Positions 1-6,784 of a stretch of DNA of 37,617 bases are shown in pieces. The notes beneath the pieces were generated by a model. That model ran no database searches, was not told where the DNA came from, and saw only the letters and a list, made by a program, of their open reading frames with translations. The translations under genes were made by a program, and so were the position numbers. How positions within the stretch are numbered: position 1 is the first letter of the stretch; each line of letters starts with the position of its first letter. Source of the stretch: a virus; IMG/VR virus record IMGVR_UViG_3300018026_000026, positions 1 to 37,617 of that record. One strand, written 5' to 3'.

Positions 1-260
1 ATTGACTTCACGGCTTTTTCTGTCATAGGGATAATCTCAATAACCCCATTAATCAAAATCTCTGAAACGCTTTCGGGAAATTTGCAATTTTCTGGCTTGC
101 TTACGCCATCAACTGCAATTTGAGAGATAGATGCCGCACCGTCCCAATACCACAACCGACGGGCATTTTTTAAAACAACCTCACCGTCTTTATGCGATAC
201 CAATATCCCCACAAACACTCCCGCCCTATCTGCTCTAATCAAAACTGATTTGCCTTTCAT
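1..260 (-). CDS. DUF6948-like phage protein, truncated by the left edge
   Basis: The ATG at 260 follows GGAGG with a 5-base gap. The 86 complete codons include the segment NARRLWYWDGAASISQ and, later, EILINGVIEIIP. From memory these are the hallmarks of a widespread small phage protein family (DUF6948) of unknown function. The frame is still open at base 1, so the C-terminus is missing here. If the molecule is circular, the frame continues without a break into the Gly-x repeat frame at 37617-37428, giving 149 residues in total. An in-frame GTG at 335, overlapping the upstream stop as GTGA, would add 25 residues. The strong ribosome site at 260 argues for the shorter form. The region is more AT-rich than the structural genes. 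Family assignment is by recognition only. Confidence 0.75.
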   Translation of the reverse strand, partial: MKGKSVLIRADRAGVFVGILVSHKDGEVVLKNARRLWYWDGAASISQIAVDGVSKPENCKFPESVSEILINGVIEIIPMTEKAVKS

Positions 261-335
261 AACGACCTCCTTCTGGTGTTGGTCACCACCCATTTTTGTT
301 TCAAACCCGCCCACCGCCTTACGAGTTGTTTTCAC
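261..335 (-). other. In-frame upstream extension resembling the repeated leader peptide
   Basis: A GTG at 335 overlaps the stop of the upstream gene (GTGA) and opens 25 codons that run in frame into the ATG at 260. Its early residues KAVGG match the leader peptides at 37138 and 37413. Bases 306-322 are identical to 17 bp of those leaders. It is either a decayed leader fused to its downstream gene or simply a longer N-terminus. The match is seen; the interpretation is inference. Confidence 0.45.
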
Positions 336-655
336 TTTCCCTTCTCCCCGCTCTCGGAAAGCGAGGTTAAGATTTCACGGGCCACATCACCTTCATCAAC
401 TTGCATAACTCCCGTTCTTTCTACTGCTGGAATGTATGGTTTTTTCTTTGCGTAAAATTTCAACCCCTCAACCGCCTTCTCTGCCAACCCTTTCCACTTA
501 TCCAACTCCGCAGACAGCGAGATGAGGGCGTGGGCAAGGATTTCTATGTCAACCATTTCCCCACAAGTTCCTTGTGAAGCCTGAACACAATCAGCATAAT
601 AATCTAATCGCTTATGTGCCAACTCCAAAGCATCCTTACGCTCGGATGATGTCAT
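332..655 (-). CDS. Hypothetical early protein, 107 aa
   Basis: This is a mostly helical, charged protein with no membrane segment and no motif I can assign. The central segment (roughly residues 40-70) has alternating hydrophobics typical of a short amphipathic helical bundle. The ATG at 655 overlaps the stop of the upstream zinc-finger protein as ATGA. Its own TGA overlaps a GTG that reads into the DUF6948-like gene. This tight coupling and the clean frame support a real gene. It sits at the distal end of the early operon among other small proteins, a position where phages often carry dispensable genes. Function unknown. Confidence 0.7.
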   Translation of the reverse strand: MTSSERKDALELAHKRLDYYADCVQASQGTCGEMVDIEILAHALISLSAELDKWKGLAEKAVEGLKFYAKKKPYIPAVERTGVMQVDEGDVAREILTSLSESGEKGK

Positions 656-855
656 GATGCCTCCTCTGGTTTCTTTTTAAATTCATTCGCCAGCGGACAT
701 GTCGCAAAATGGTTAACCATGGCCACGGACCGGACCGCATGGCCCTCCGGATCCACCACGTATGTCGGAGGCGCAGGGTCCAGCGGTATCTTGTTTCCCT
801 TTGGGCCGGTCGCCCACACGATCATCTTGCCGCACTTGCAGACCGACTGGCTCAT
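652..855 (-). CDS. Small zinc-finger-like protein, 67 aa
   Basis: The N-terminus has a CKCGK knuckle at residues 6-10. A later His-Phe-Ala-Thr-Cys segment, near residues 49-53, could complete a Cys/His zinc site. Between them lies KGNKIPLDPAPPTYVV, a loop-strand layout seen in many small phage proteins in which a Cys pair precedes a I-x-L-D-P stretch. The upstream protein (858-1259) has the same plan at its N-terminus (CKLCGK then ERIELDMHVPIYRV), so the two may be related. The ATG at 855 lies 2 bases after the upstream stop, and the 3' end overlaps the next gene as ATGA. Zinc binding is inferred from Cys spacing; role unknown. Confidence 0.7.
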   Translation of the reverse strand: MSQSVCKCGKMIVWATGPKGNKIPLDPAPPTYVVDPEGHAVRSVAMVNHFATCPLANEFKKKPEEAS

Positions 856-857
856 GG

Positions 858-1259
858 CTATGCCTCCTCTTTAGGGATAAATTTCATGCACTCGCATCGA
901 ATCGGTCCTCGTTCAGTCAGCGTATAGTGAAGGCAATGGCCCACCTCACATTTGTGATCGGTCGTCAGATGCCCACAATAAAAACATCGCCCTGCATCGT
1001 TTTGTGGCTTTTTTGTCTGTGCATCTATCCCTTGCGGCGAAGAGGTTTCTGCCTCATTGCGGCCCTGGCAGGCGTTTTTGTGGTCCACGTAGTACCACTC
1101 GATGATCTTGCAGGCGACCTCTTTGCCTACCTGGCCGCCTGGCTTCTCGCGGATCTCGACACGGTAAATCGGCACGTGCATGTCCAGCTCGATCCGCTCG
1201 CCCTGCTCGGTCTCCACCACCGCGACCTCCTTGCCGCACAGCTTGCAGTTCTCGATCAT
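858..1259 (-). CDS. Two-part Cys-rich zinc-binding protein, 133 aa
   Basis: The N-terminal part carries CKLCGK at residues 5-10 followed by ERIELDMHVPIY, resembling the 67-residue protein downstream. The C-terminal part has a second cluster (CFYCGH, then HKCEVGHC, then CECMKF), enough ligands for one or two more zinc sites. The start overlaps the stop of the upstream gene as ATGA at 1259. The duplication of the N-terminal plan in adjacent genes suggests an old tandem duplication followed by fusion to another zinc module. Such proteins often bind nucleic acid or host proteins, but nothing here decides that. Confidence 0.7.
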   Translation of the reverse strand: MIENCKLCGKEVAVVETEQGERIELDMHVPIYRVEIREKPGGQVGKEVACKIIEWYYVDHKNACQGRNEAETSSPQGIDAQTKKPQNDAGRCFYCGHLTTDHKCEVGHCLHYTLTERGPIRCECMKFIPKEEA

Positions 1260-1762
1260 GACTTGCTCATTTCTTTAACGTCGTGAACGGTCTGGCATTT
1301 CGGGCAGGTGCATTTTACAGGATCCGCTTTTTTCTTTTTCCCATCCGATAAGTAGTTTTTCACCAGCTTGGACCAGCTGGCATTTTTCCCGTCCGGGATC
1401 TTTGTTAAGTCAGGGTATTTCCTGGCAAAGGCCAGCGCGTAGTAAAGATCGCGCTTGTTGATCTCCGTGCTTTTTTCCAGGCGCTCGATGTATTTTTCGC
1501 CATACTGCGGCTTCAAAGACGCCTCATTCATTAAAATAGTGGCGCCGAGCTTGTGGTATGTCTTTATTAAAAGCCAGCGGCTCGCGTGGACGCCCTCCGT
1601 CACGATCCCTTTTAGTTCGTCCACCAGCGCGTCGTAATCCTGGGGCGTTATAACTCGCAATGCCAGGGCCCGGCCTGTTGCCGCCTGCTGCGCCTGCGTC
1701 GACACCTGCTGCGCCTGCGTCGACACCTGGTGCGCCTGTCCTCCCGTTTTATTTATGCCCAT
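1256..1762 (-). CDS. DUF1016-N-like protein with Gln-rich repeat and C-terminal zinc knuckle, 168 aa
   Basis: The ATG at 1762 is chosen because a GGGAGGAGG ribosome site lies just upstream. The frame is open further upstream but has no such site there. Residues about 8-30 are a Gln-rich tandem repeat (unit QAQQVST). The middle, about 40-135, has the layout of the helical N-terminal domain of DUF1016 proteins: SRWLLIKTYHKLG, then YGEKYIERLEK, then LYYALAFARKYP. The C-terminus ends in CTCPKCQTVH, a zinc knuckle. DUF1016 proteins usually also carry a PD-(D/E)XK nuclease domain, which is absent here, so a regulatory or DNA-binding role is more likely. The family resemblance is by eye and moderate. 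Confidence 0.65.
   Translation of the reverse strand: MGINKTGGQAHQVSTQAQQVSTQAQQAATGRALALRVITPQDYDALVDELKGIVTEGVHASRWLLIKTYHKLGATILMNEASLKPQYGEKYIERLEKSTEINKRDLYYALAFARKYPDLTKIPDGKNASWSKLVKNYLSDGKKKKADPVKCTCPKCQTVHDVKEMSKS
1685..1738 (-). repeat. 21-bp tandem repeat inside the DUF1016-N-like gene
   Basis: Two identical 21-bp units (1685-1705 and 1706-1726) are followed by a partial third unit with one mismatch. They encode the heptapeptide QAQQVST. Being a multiple of 3, copy-number change would not break the frame. Confidence 0.85.
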
Positions 1763-1782
1763 CCTTCTTTCCTCCTCCCGTT

Positions 1783-2208
1783 TTATTTTACTAGCAAATT
1801 GCAATTACCGGCATTAATTAATCTGTCGTTATATTCTGCTATCGATTGCGCTTCTGTAAAGTATTCTATAAAAAACTCCCAGCGTGGCGCCTCGCGGTCC
1901 AGTAGCTTTACGGCCCGGACGTCGTGTATCTGGCTGTCGTCGTCATATATTATACCGTTTGCGGCGTCCTCAAAGGCCTTTAAGTAATTATCGGTATCCC
2001 CGGCCAAGGTCTTGCGGTAAATAAGCAAAGTCAGGCGCAACTTGAACTCCGCCGGGATCGGCTTTTTAAAAAATTGCTTGAGCACGAGCCGGAGCTCTTT
2101 TTGTTTTTTGTTGCTCGGGACAAACGTCATGATGCGGCCGCCCAGGTTTATGGTAACCGGGCGTTTTTGGACGTATGGCTGAATGGGTGCTATGTAGCCC
2201 TTAAGCAT
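1783..2208 (-). CDS. rusA: RusA-family Holliday junction endonuclease
   Basis: RusA resolves Holliday junctions and branched DNA by paired metal-dependent nicks. In phages it helps process replication or recombination intermediates before packaging. The diagnostic segment is GDTDNYLKAFEDAANGIIYD: acids D71 and D73, N74 and K77, followed by D90/D91 near DDSQI, which matches the conserved acidic and DNxxK positions of the family. At 141 residues it is close to the usual 120-140. It overlaps the upstream gene by 8 bases and is followed 20 bases on by the next gene. Its place beside a probable replication initiator fits DNA metabolism. The call is strong; specificity is assumed from the family. 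Confidence 0.9.
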   Translation of the reverse strand: MLKGYIAPIQPYVQKRPVTINLGGRIMTFVPSNKKQKELRLVLKQFFKKPIPAEFKLRLTLLIYRKTLAGDTDNYLKAFEDAANGIIYDDDSQIHDVRAVKLLDREAPRWEFFIEYFTEAQSIAEYNDRLINAGNCNLLVK

Positions 2209-2572
2209 CGGCGTTGGCCAGTTCCGAGCCGCTGGGCTGTTGCGTCTCCGTGTAGTGGTAGCCCGCGGGCCGGGCCGACGCCTGGCCGATCTCCGGTTCC
2301 TTGGCTTTCATTAGCTCCGCGTAATCCTGGACTCTGCGCGGCCGCTCCCGGTAATAATAGCGCTTCCACGCCTCGTCCTCGCCGTATTTTTTGACCTCCG
2401 CTATATAAAGCAGATTAGTAGTAACCGGCAGGATCCGGCCGCTTTTCACGTATATCTTTTCCTTTGGTCTCCAGGAATAAGTATAAAAAAAATAGTCGAC
2501 GCCCACGGCTTTTAAAAGGCTGGGGCGCTCGTCCAGAACGTCGTCGATTGTCAAATCCTCGTTTTTACTCAC
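2201..2572 (-). CDS. Hypothetical early protein, 123 aa
   Basis: The start is a GTG that overlaps the stop of the replication gene (GTGA at 2572). The protein has an acidic N-terminus (about residues 1-20), an aromatic-rich stretch (VDYFFYTYSWRP, about residues 25-36), a charged segment with YYYRERPRR, and a polar, probably disordered tail. I see no catalytic motif. It lies between the putative initiator and RusA and is translationally coupled to both, so a replication-associated accessory role is plausible but unproven. Confidence 0.65.
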   Translation of the reverse strand: MSKNEDLTIDDVLDERPSLLKAVGVDYFFYTYSWRPKEKIYVKSGRILPVTTNLLYIAEVKKYGEDEAWKRYYYRERPRRVQDYAELMKAKEPEIGQASARPAGYHYTETQQPSGSELANADA

Positions 2573-3438
2573 GCGCTTTTCCTCCCTTTTGTTTTATATA
2601 GCCTGGTCCAATCTGCTACGTCATGGATCAGGCCTATAAAATTCTTAAATTTCGGCGGCTCTCCAGTCCACCATGCCTTTTTGACGTCCCGCGTCTCGGG
2701 CTCCGGCGGCTTGCAATAGGTACGCGCCAGGGCCAGCATGTTTTTAGCGTTATATCTGCGCGGATCCTGGTCCTCTGGACCTCGCTCCAGCTTGTCCCTG
2801 GTCATGCCGCAATCCGGGCCCTCCTCCATGGGCTCGGGAGGTAATCCTAGGTTTTCTCTCGCTGCGTTTAAAACTGCATGTAGCTCCATGGTAAGGGTCC
2901 AGACCGGGCTTTTTGGTGTGTCCTTGATCTTGGTATGCGGTTTATATTCCTGCGGGGCGCCCTCTCCTGAGTCTTGTTCAACTGAGTCTTGTTTATGATT
3001 AATAATAGGCGTTTGCACCGGAAGATCGCCACCTTGCACCTGTATCTGTCTTTCCGGTGCAAATCTTGCACCGGTTTGATTTTTTTTATCCTTTAATTTA
3101 AAAGCTTTTCCAAGTTTTAAAAGAGTGTAAACCTTGCGAACGCGAACGCCACGGAGGCCCCTTATTTTCTCTTTAGTTATTTTTACAATCCTATACTCGA
3201 CGAACTTGTCGTCTAGGTTAAAAATATTCCTCAAAGATATTCCAGTTTCTTTAACGATCTCGCTATTTAAGGGCAACGCTCTTTGTGTTGAATTATTTGC
3301 TATGCGACAAAGGTAGCAATAAAGTAAAAAAGCAGATTCCCCGCATTGCCTTGCTATTCCAAAAGCTTCATTGTCCGCCCACCACCACCCACCCCCGCGG
3401 CGATCTCGGACGCCTATTTGTTCGTCTTGGTCTGCCAT
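2569..3438 (-). CDS. Putative replication initiation protein with helix-turn-helix domain, 289 aa
   Basis: The N-terminal 100 or so residues read as a winged helix typical of phage replication proteins: aromatic start (GGGWWWADNEAF), helix ESAFLLYCYLCRIAN, then PLNSEIVKETGISLRNIFN, a turn-helix with recognition-helix character. A charged linker with several acidic and Pro-rich stretches (about 120-190) leads to a C-terminal region rich in Trp and Lys. The layout (N-terminal HTH, linker, small C-terminal domain) fits DnaD/O-protein type initiators that recruit host DnaC/DnaB, although no DnaD motif is clear. ATG at 3438 is preferred over GTG at 3441; it overlaps the small upstream ORF as TGATG. 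It follows promoter 3616-3588 and precedes RusA. Function is inferred. Confidence 0.6.
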   Translation of the reverse strand: MADQDEQIGVRDRRGGGWWWADNEAFGIARQCGESAFLLYCYLCRIANNSTQRALPLNSEIVKETGISLRNIFNLDDKFVEYRIVKITKEKIRGLRGVRVRKVYTLLKLGKAFKLKDKKNQTGARFAPERQIQVQGGDLPVQTPIINHKQDSVEQDSGEGAPQEYKPHTKIKDTPKSPVWTLTMELHAVLNAARENLGLPPEPMEEGPDCGMTRDKLERGPEDQDPRRYNAKNMLALARTYCKPPEPETRDVKKAWWTGEPPKFKNFIGLIHDVADWTRLYKTKGRKSA

Positions 3439-3548
3439 CACGCCTCCATAAAAATAAAACCGGCCTGGGTTCCTGGGCGCGGACGGAGCCCCGAAGGGTT
3501 TAAACCGCGTGATCCTGGTCCATGGCCGGTCATTGTTTTTTTATCCAT
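3438..3548 (-). CDS. Small coupled ORF upstream of the replication gene, 36 aa
   Basis: The ATG at 3548 has GGAG 9 bases upstream and lies about 33 bases after the predicted start of the 3616-3588 promoter. Its TGA overlaps the ATG of the replication gene (TGATG). The peptide is Gly/Pro/Arg-rich with no membrane segment or recognisable domain. Position and coupling suggest either a real small protein or a leader that sets translation of the initiator. Too short for homology by eye. Confidence 0.45.
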   Translation of the reverse strand: MDKKTMTGHGPGSRGLNPSGLRPRPGTQAGFIFMEA

Positions 3549-3587
3549 TTTTTAGGGCTCCGTTTTGCTATCTTTTTCGTAAGGTGA

Positions 3588-3616
3588 AATATAGCACCGA
3601 TCCTGTCTCCAATCAA
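3588..3616 (-). promoter_or_regulatory. Predicted sigma70 promoter with extended -10
   Basis: On the minus strand TTGATT (3616-3611), a 17-base spacer and TATATT (3593-3588) form a promoter. A TG one base upstream of the -10 makes it an extended -10. Transcription would start near 3581 and serve the 36-aa ORF, the replication gene and RusA. It lies just downstream of the lipoprotein gene. Confidence 0.6.
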
Positions 3617-3626
3617 TAGCTTAAAT

Positions 3627-3746
3627 TTACTGCCAGAGCGTGGGAGTTGTCGTTTCCTTCACTTGCGATGCTGCCGGGTTTCCGGCGGTCTCGCAGCCGC
3701 CAATAAATAGCGCGGCCAAGATTAAAAGAATGATGATTTTTTTCAT
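3627..3746 (-). CDS. Tiny lipoprotein, 39 aa
   Basis: MKK is followed by a 13-residue hydrophobic stretch and the lipobox FIGGC with the lipid-accepting Cys at residue 18, leaving a 21-residue polar mature peptide. An AGGAGG site lies 7 bases upstream, and the ATG overlaps the upstream stop as ATGA. Signal peptidase II lipoproteins of this size in phages are usually outer spanins (Rz1-like) or surface-exclusion/immunity factors. This one is in the early operon, far from the lysis genes, which makes an exclusion role at least as likely. The lipobox is clear; the role is inference. Confidence 0.7.
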   Translation of the reverse strand: MKKIIILLILAALFIGGCETAGNPAASQVKETTTPTLWQ

Positions 3747-4120
3747 GATTTTTCCTCCTCTCTTTGCTTAATTTGTGCGGTGTTCCGCACAATTGAAACA
3801 AGATATAGTTGGCCGCTGGGCAGTGGCGGCTGGACTTGGTATTCGTTCAGGCCGTCGGATCCGTCCCGGTGCCGACGGTAGACCTGGTAGCTGCCAAATC
3901 GCTCTTTTCGTAAATGCCGCAGCTGCGCGGAGACGGACGGGCCCGGGGCGACGGTCTCGCCGCCCAGGGCCTCCGTGATCTCCGTCAGGGTCCGCCATCT
4001 GCCATCTAGCATAAGCTGGCGGATCCGGTCGTGCTGGTGCATAAGGCGCCCATGGTCTCGGGCTGGTATATAATCCGGCCCGTTAAATTTTGGAAAGGGT
4101 TCCCTTGCCAGCGCGCCCAC
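3743..4120 (-). CDS. Winged-helix DNA-binding protein, 125 aa
   Basis: Residues about 25-85 form a winged helix: RIRQLMLDGRWRTLTEITEA (helix 1 and 2), then PSVSAQLRHLRKERFG as the recognition helix and YQVYRRHR as the wing. This HDRIRQLMLDGRWRTL type of domain is common in phage early regions. The N-terminal 25 residues are Pro-rich; the C-terminus is a short tail. It ends in an ATGA overlap with the lipoprotein gene and starts 2 bases after the upstream gene. It may be a transcription regulator or a replication accessory protein; no target is visible, though the palindrome near 7162-7171 is a candidate. Confidence 0.7.
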   Translation of the reverse strand: MGALAREPFPKFNGPDYIPARDHGRLMHQHDRIRQLMLDGRWRTLTEITEALGGETVAPGPSVSAQLRHLRKERFGSYQVYRRHRDGSDGLNEYQVQPPLPSGQLYLVSIVRNTAQIKQREEEKS

Positions 4121-4122
4121 GG

Positions 4123-4674
4123 TTACGCCTCCGCCTTAATAATTTTGTGGCTATCATCCAGTTTGTATTTAACGCCAGGCTCCAGACCACCCTCGCCTAT
4201 GTATCCAATGGCCACGCGGTAGCGGTCGCCATCCCAGTAACGCAGCTGGATAATAGCCTTATCCCCGGCGGTCGCTGTGCCTTCATCCCCGGCGGTCGCT
4301 GTGCCTTCATCCCCGGCGGTCGCTGTATATCCCACAATTCGTTGCGCTTTGGTTTTTTTATAAATTAAATCCGTTGCGCCCTTGCGATCTCCGGAAAAAA
4401 TAACGCTGCATTTTGGAAATTTTACCTTTCCAATAAGATCAATAATTTTAACCGTATCTGGTATAGCTAGGACCAGCCACACCGAATCAAGTTCCCAGCT
4501 TAATAGTCCTGCGTCGCCCTCTCCGTTAAGCAGGGCATGGAGACCGCCTCCGCATTCTTGGCGATCATTCCAATCTTTACAGGCCACGCGTCCCCTTTTG
4601 GGCCACTTGAACCCGTTGGCGTTTACAGCAAATGATGTCATGTTTTTGCTAACTGTTTTAAGCGCGTATTTCAT
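4123..4674 (-). CDS. DUF7666-like protein with TATAGDEG repeats, 183 aa
   Basis: An N-terminal domain contains CKDWNDRQECGGGLHALLNG, and the middle has KVKFPKCSVIFSGDRKGATDLI. Three 8-residue repeats (TATAGDEG, 24-bp units) follow, then a conserved-looking end: IQLRYWDGDRYRVAIGYIGEGG. From memory this layout is a recurrent phage/bacterial family (DUF7666) in which the TATAGD array varies widely in copy number and probably builds a beta-solenoid. Three copies is at the short end. The start overlaps the upstream stop as ATGA. Function unknown; the family match is by recognition. Confidence 0.7.
   Translation of the reverse strand: MKYALKTVSKNMTSFAVNANGFKWPKRGRVACKDWNDRQECGGGLHALLNGEGDAGLLSWELDSVWLVLAIPDTVKIIDLIGKVKFPKCSVIFSGDRKGATDLIYKKTKAQRIVGYTATAGDEGTATAGDEGTATAGDKAIIQLRYWDGDRYRVAIGYIGEGGLEPGVKYKLDDSHKIIKAEA
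4261..4332 (-). repeat. Three 24-bp tandem repeats in the DUF7666-like gene
   Basis: Units at 4261-4284 and 4285-4308 are identical; the unit at 4309-4332 diverges only at its last bases. They encode the TATAGDEG array. The length keeps the frame. Confidence 0.9.
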
Positions 4675-4856
4675 CGGCTGCCCTCCTGTTTTTCTTTATA
4701 GCGCGGCACGAGCGCCGGGTGTTGTTTGTAAAGCGCTCCACGGATCACGGCTGCTCGATCCGTGCCTTCCATCCTGGCTATATTGTCAATGGCTCGAGCC
4801 TGCCAGATCTGGACCTGAAAAGTTAAAATTTCTTTTCCTTTTTTAGCCTTTGCCAT
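4671..4856 (-). CDS. Ribbon-helix-helix-like protein, 61 aa
   Basis: The basic start is followed by a short strand (ILTFQVQIW), helix QARAIDNIARMEG and a second helix beginning TDRAAVIRGALYKQH. This is the plan of an Arc/CopG ribbon-helix-helix repressor, with the strand providing base contacts in a dimer. It overlaps the upstream gene by 14 bases and the downstream gene as ATGA. In a genome without a visible CI-type repressor it is one of two candidate early regulators. The fold call is moderate; the target is unknown. Confidence 0.6.
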   Translation of the reverse strand: MAKAKKGKEILTFQVQIWQARAIDNIARMEGTDRAAVIRGALYKQHPALVPRYKEKQEGSR

Positions 4857-5088
4857 GTTCCTGCGCCTCCCTTGTGTATTTTAATCTGGTTTCCCGACGC
4901 TGTTTTTCTTTTATGTCCTCCGCGACCTGGTTCGCCCTGATCGTCGCCTGGCGGACCTTCTGGTGCTCCTTCTCCGTATGCTTCAACTGTTTCATGCATA
5001 ACGGACAATTGGGATCCGGAAGCCCGTCGGCCTCCGGAATCCTGTGGTTCACTGGTGCCGGCGTTGCTGGCGTCTTTTTTGCTGTCAT
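4843..5088 (-). CDS. Hypothetical protein with Cys pair and charged helix, 81 aa
   Basis: A Pro/Ala-rich N-terminus is followed by a PNCPLC pair (about residues 27-32), then a long Lys/Glu/Arg/Gln-rich helix to the end. One Cys pair with a nearby His could be half of a zinc site or a dimer site. The ATG overlaps the upstream stop as ATGA. It follows the coiled-coil protein and the SSB-like protein, so a DNA-metabolism accessory role is possible. No family recognised. Confidence 0.6.
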   Translation of the reverse strand: MTAKKTPATPAPVNHRIPEADGLPDPNCPLCMKQLKHTEKEHQKVRQATIRANQVAEDIKEKQRRETRLKYTREAQEHGKG

Positions 5089-5804
5089 GATTTCACCGCC
5101 AGGCTTTCCTCGTAGTAAAAGCGCACGCCCGGAATCGTCATCCCGCCCTGGCTGCCGCGTGCCATGGAGCCCAGCAGCTTGTCGTTAGCCTGGATCAGCG
5201 CCAGATCAGCCGTGCCAGCTACGCAGGCCGCGGCCAGAGCCTTAAGATCCTGGACCTCGGCCTTCCAGATCTTGCGGGTCGACTCCGCCCGGTTGCGGGC
5301 AAAGGTAGGCGCAGCTAGCACCGTGGCCTCGCTGTTTTTCTTTTCCAGCTCCGCGGCCTTGATCTCTGCGTTGCGGGCCGCCTCCTCCGATCCATTTTTA
5401 CGGGCCTCCTCCGCGATCCGCGCCAGCTCCGCCTGCTGGGCCCGGCGCTTTTGTTCCTGCTCCGCCTCAAGGCGCTTTTGCTCCGCGTCCCGCTTGGCCT
5501 GCTCGATCTGTTTCCAGGTCGTCACGGCCTTTTTGACGGTTGTCTCCGCCTGCTCTAATGTCGCCAGCGTTGGCTTGTAAAGGTCGTTTATGTCCCGGAT
5601 CTGTTGATTTAGCGGGGCGGTCTGCTTTGTTCGTTCCTCGTCCAGGAATTTATAGGCCTGCTTGACTTCCTGGATCAGCGCGACGCCGTAATCGTAATCT
5701 CGCTGCGTCTCGATCTTGCTATGGCTCAAAGCCCACAAATGCAGCTCGGTCGTCTTTGCCTTAATCTCGATTGCTTGTCTTGTCAGTACTAGTGTTGTTT
5801 CCAT
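5085..5804 (-). CDS. Coiled-coil early protein, possible recombination accessory (DUF1351/Gam-like plan), 239 aa
   Basis: The N-terminal part (about 1-85) includes RDYDYGVALIQEVKQAYKFL and EERTKQTAPLNQQIRDINDLY. A long Ala/Glu/Arg/Lys coiled coil spans about 85-160, and the C-terminal globular part ends near GVRFYYEESL. Phage proteins with this plan sit beside SSB or annealing proteins; their role is unclear, and some are treated as Gam- or DUF1351-like. The start shares an A with the SSB stop (TAATG). No separate annealing protein or exonuclease is visible, so it could also stand alone as a filament or scaffold protein. Family assignment is tentative. Confidence 0.6.
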   Translation of the reverse strand: METTLVLTRQAIEIKAKTTELHLWALSHSKIETQRDYDYGVALIQEVKQAYKFLDEERTKQTAPLNQQIRDINDLYKPTLATLEQAETTVKKAVTTWKQIEQAKRDAEQKRLEAEQEQKRRAQQAELARIAEEARKNGSEEAARNAEIKAAELEKKNSEATVLAAPTFARNRAESTRKIWKAEVQDLKALAAACVAGTADLALIQANDKLLGSMARGSQGGMTIPGVRFYYEESLAVKS

Positions 5805-6751
5805 TAAAAGGGTACCTCCTCTCCGGCGAGTTGTTTGTCGGCCTGGACCGTCCGGGCTGCCAGGTAATCCTTAATAGCGCGGCCCAGCATCTCGGTATCG
5901 CTTTTTGTTTTTGAGGCCACGGCCAGGCCAGCGCCGAACCTGGTCCAATCCTGTTTTGTCCAGTTCTCCTCTGTGCGTTTGAAAATAACGTCGCAGTAGT
6001 AGGCGACCACGTTCTCAAACGGCAGCTCCATTGTTTTGCAATAGCTGATCGCCTTGTCTACCCAGGCTGTTGGCGGCTCCCAGGCGTGCGCTTTTGTTTC
6101 CTCCGCGGGGACCGGGTCTGGATCCGTGTCTTTTCCGGTATCCTCATTGTGAAACTTGCGGTCATATTCGCCGCTCAATACCTCGCGCAGCGATTCCTCG
6201 GTGCGGGCGCTCTTGGCGATCTCCGCCTTAAGGTCGATAAGTTTTAAATCCTTTGGCAAAAGAAATTTAGGATCCGCCGGCGCCTGGATCGCATAATAAA
6301 CCGTGTGCAGCTTCTCGCCCTCGCGGCTAATGATCAGGTCCGTATGTTCAAAGGCCGGCCCCAGGGTGTCCTCTATTTTTTCGACCGCCTTTTGCAGCTT
6401 GGTCCCCATCTCCAAGATCTTGACCGCCTTGTCCTCGTAGCTGTAGCAGTTGCATATAAATTTAAGCTGGAAAGGGTACAGCCGGTCCTTGTTCGCGATC
6501 TTTTGGCCTGGCTTCAAGCTCTCGTTCATCTCCGCGCAAAGAGGGCAGCCGGCCCGGCTGCCTATGCAAAGCCAGCGATGACGCAGCCTGTTAATAGCTG
6601 GATCCGGCTCGATCTGATGCCAGTAGATCGGCAGGATCTCGTTATTGTCCGATGTAAATAAAAGCCGGACGCGCTTGCCTGGCTTGTCTGCCTCAATTTT
6701 TAAATAGCTCGAAGCTGATCTGGCGCTTTTTGGCACGCTTGTATGTCCCAT
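5804..6751 (-). CDS. Single-stranded DNA-binding-like protein with zinc site, 315 aa
   Basis: ATG 6751 is used because GGGAGGA lies just upstream; the longer frame would need a TTG. Residues about 15-75 resemble the phage SSB plan with an embedded zinc site: H58, C62, C69 and C72 in HRWLCIGSRAGCPLC, like the zinc module of T4 gp32-type proteins. The C-terminus ends GEEVPF, very like the acidic tip (DDDIPF) of bacterial SSB that recruits replication partners. The region before the tail is charged and probably flexible. It is the second gene of the early operon behind a strong promoter, as expected for an abundant SSB. The combined zinc site and acidic tip make SSB the best call. Confidence 0.65.
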   Translation of the reverse strand: MGHTSVPKSARSASSYLKIEADKPGKRVRLLFTSDNNEILPIYWHQIEPDPAINRLRHRWLCIGSRAGCPLCAEMNESLKPGQKIANKDRLYPFQLKFICNCYSYEDKAVKILEMGTKLQKAVEKIEDTLGPAFEHTDLIISREGEKLHTVYYAIQAPADPKFLLPKDLKLIDLKAEIAKSARTEESLREVLSGEYDRKFHNEDTGKDTDPDPVPAEETKAHAWEPPTAWVDKAISYCKTMELPFENVVAYYCDVIFKRTEENWTKQDWTRFGAGLAVASKTKSDTEMLGRAIKDYLAARTVQADKQLAGEEVPF

Positions 6752-6784
6752 CTTTTCTTCCTCCCGTTTCAAATTTTAGGCGGC

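Noticed and set aside
762-1286. A 174-aa plus-strand ORF at the left end
   Set aside because: It runs antisense to two coupled zinc-finger genes, lacks a ribosome site and has no recognisable protein features.
3613-3801. A 62-aa minus-strand ORF over the lipoprotein gene
   Set aside because: It is in another frame, has no ribosome site and a codon pattern unlike protein; the 39-aa lipoprotein frame has a signal peptide, lipobox and ATGA coupling.
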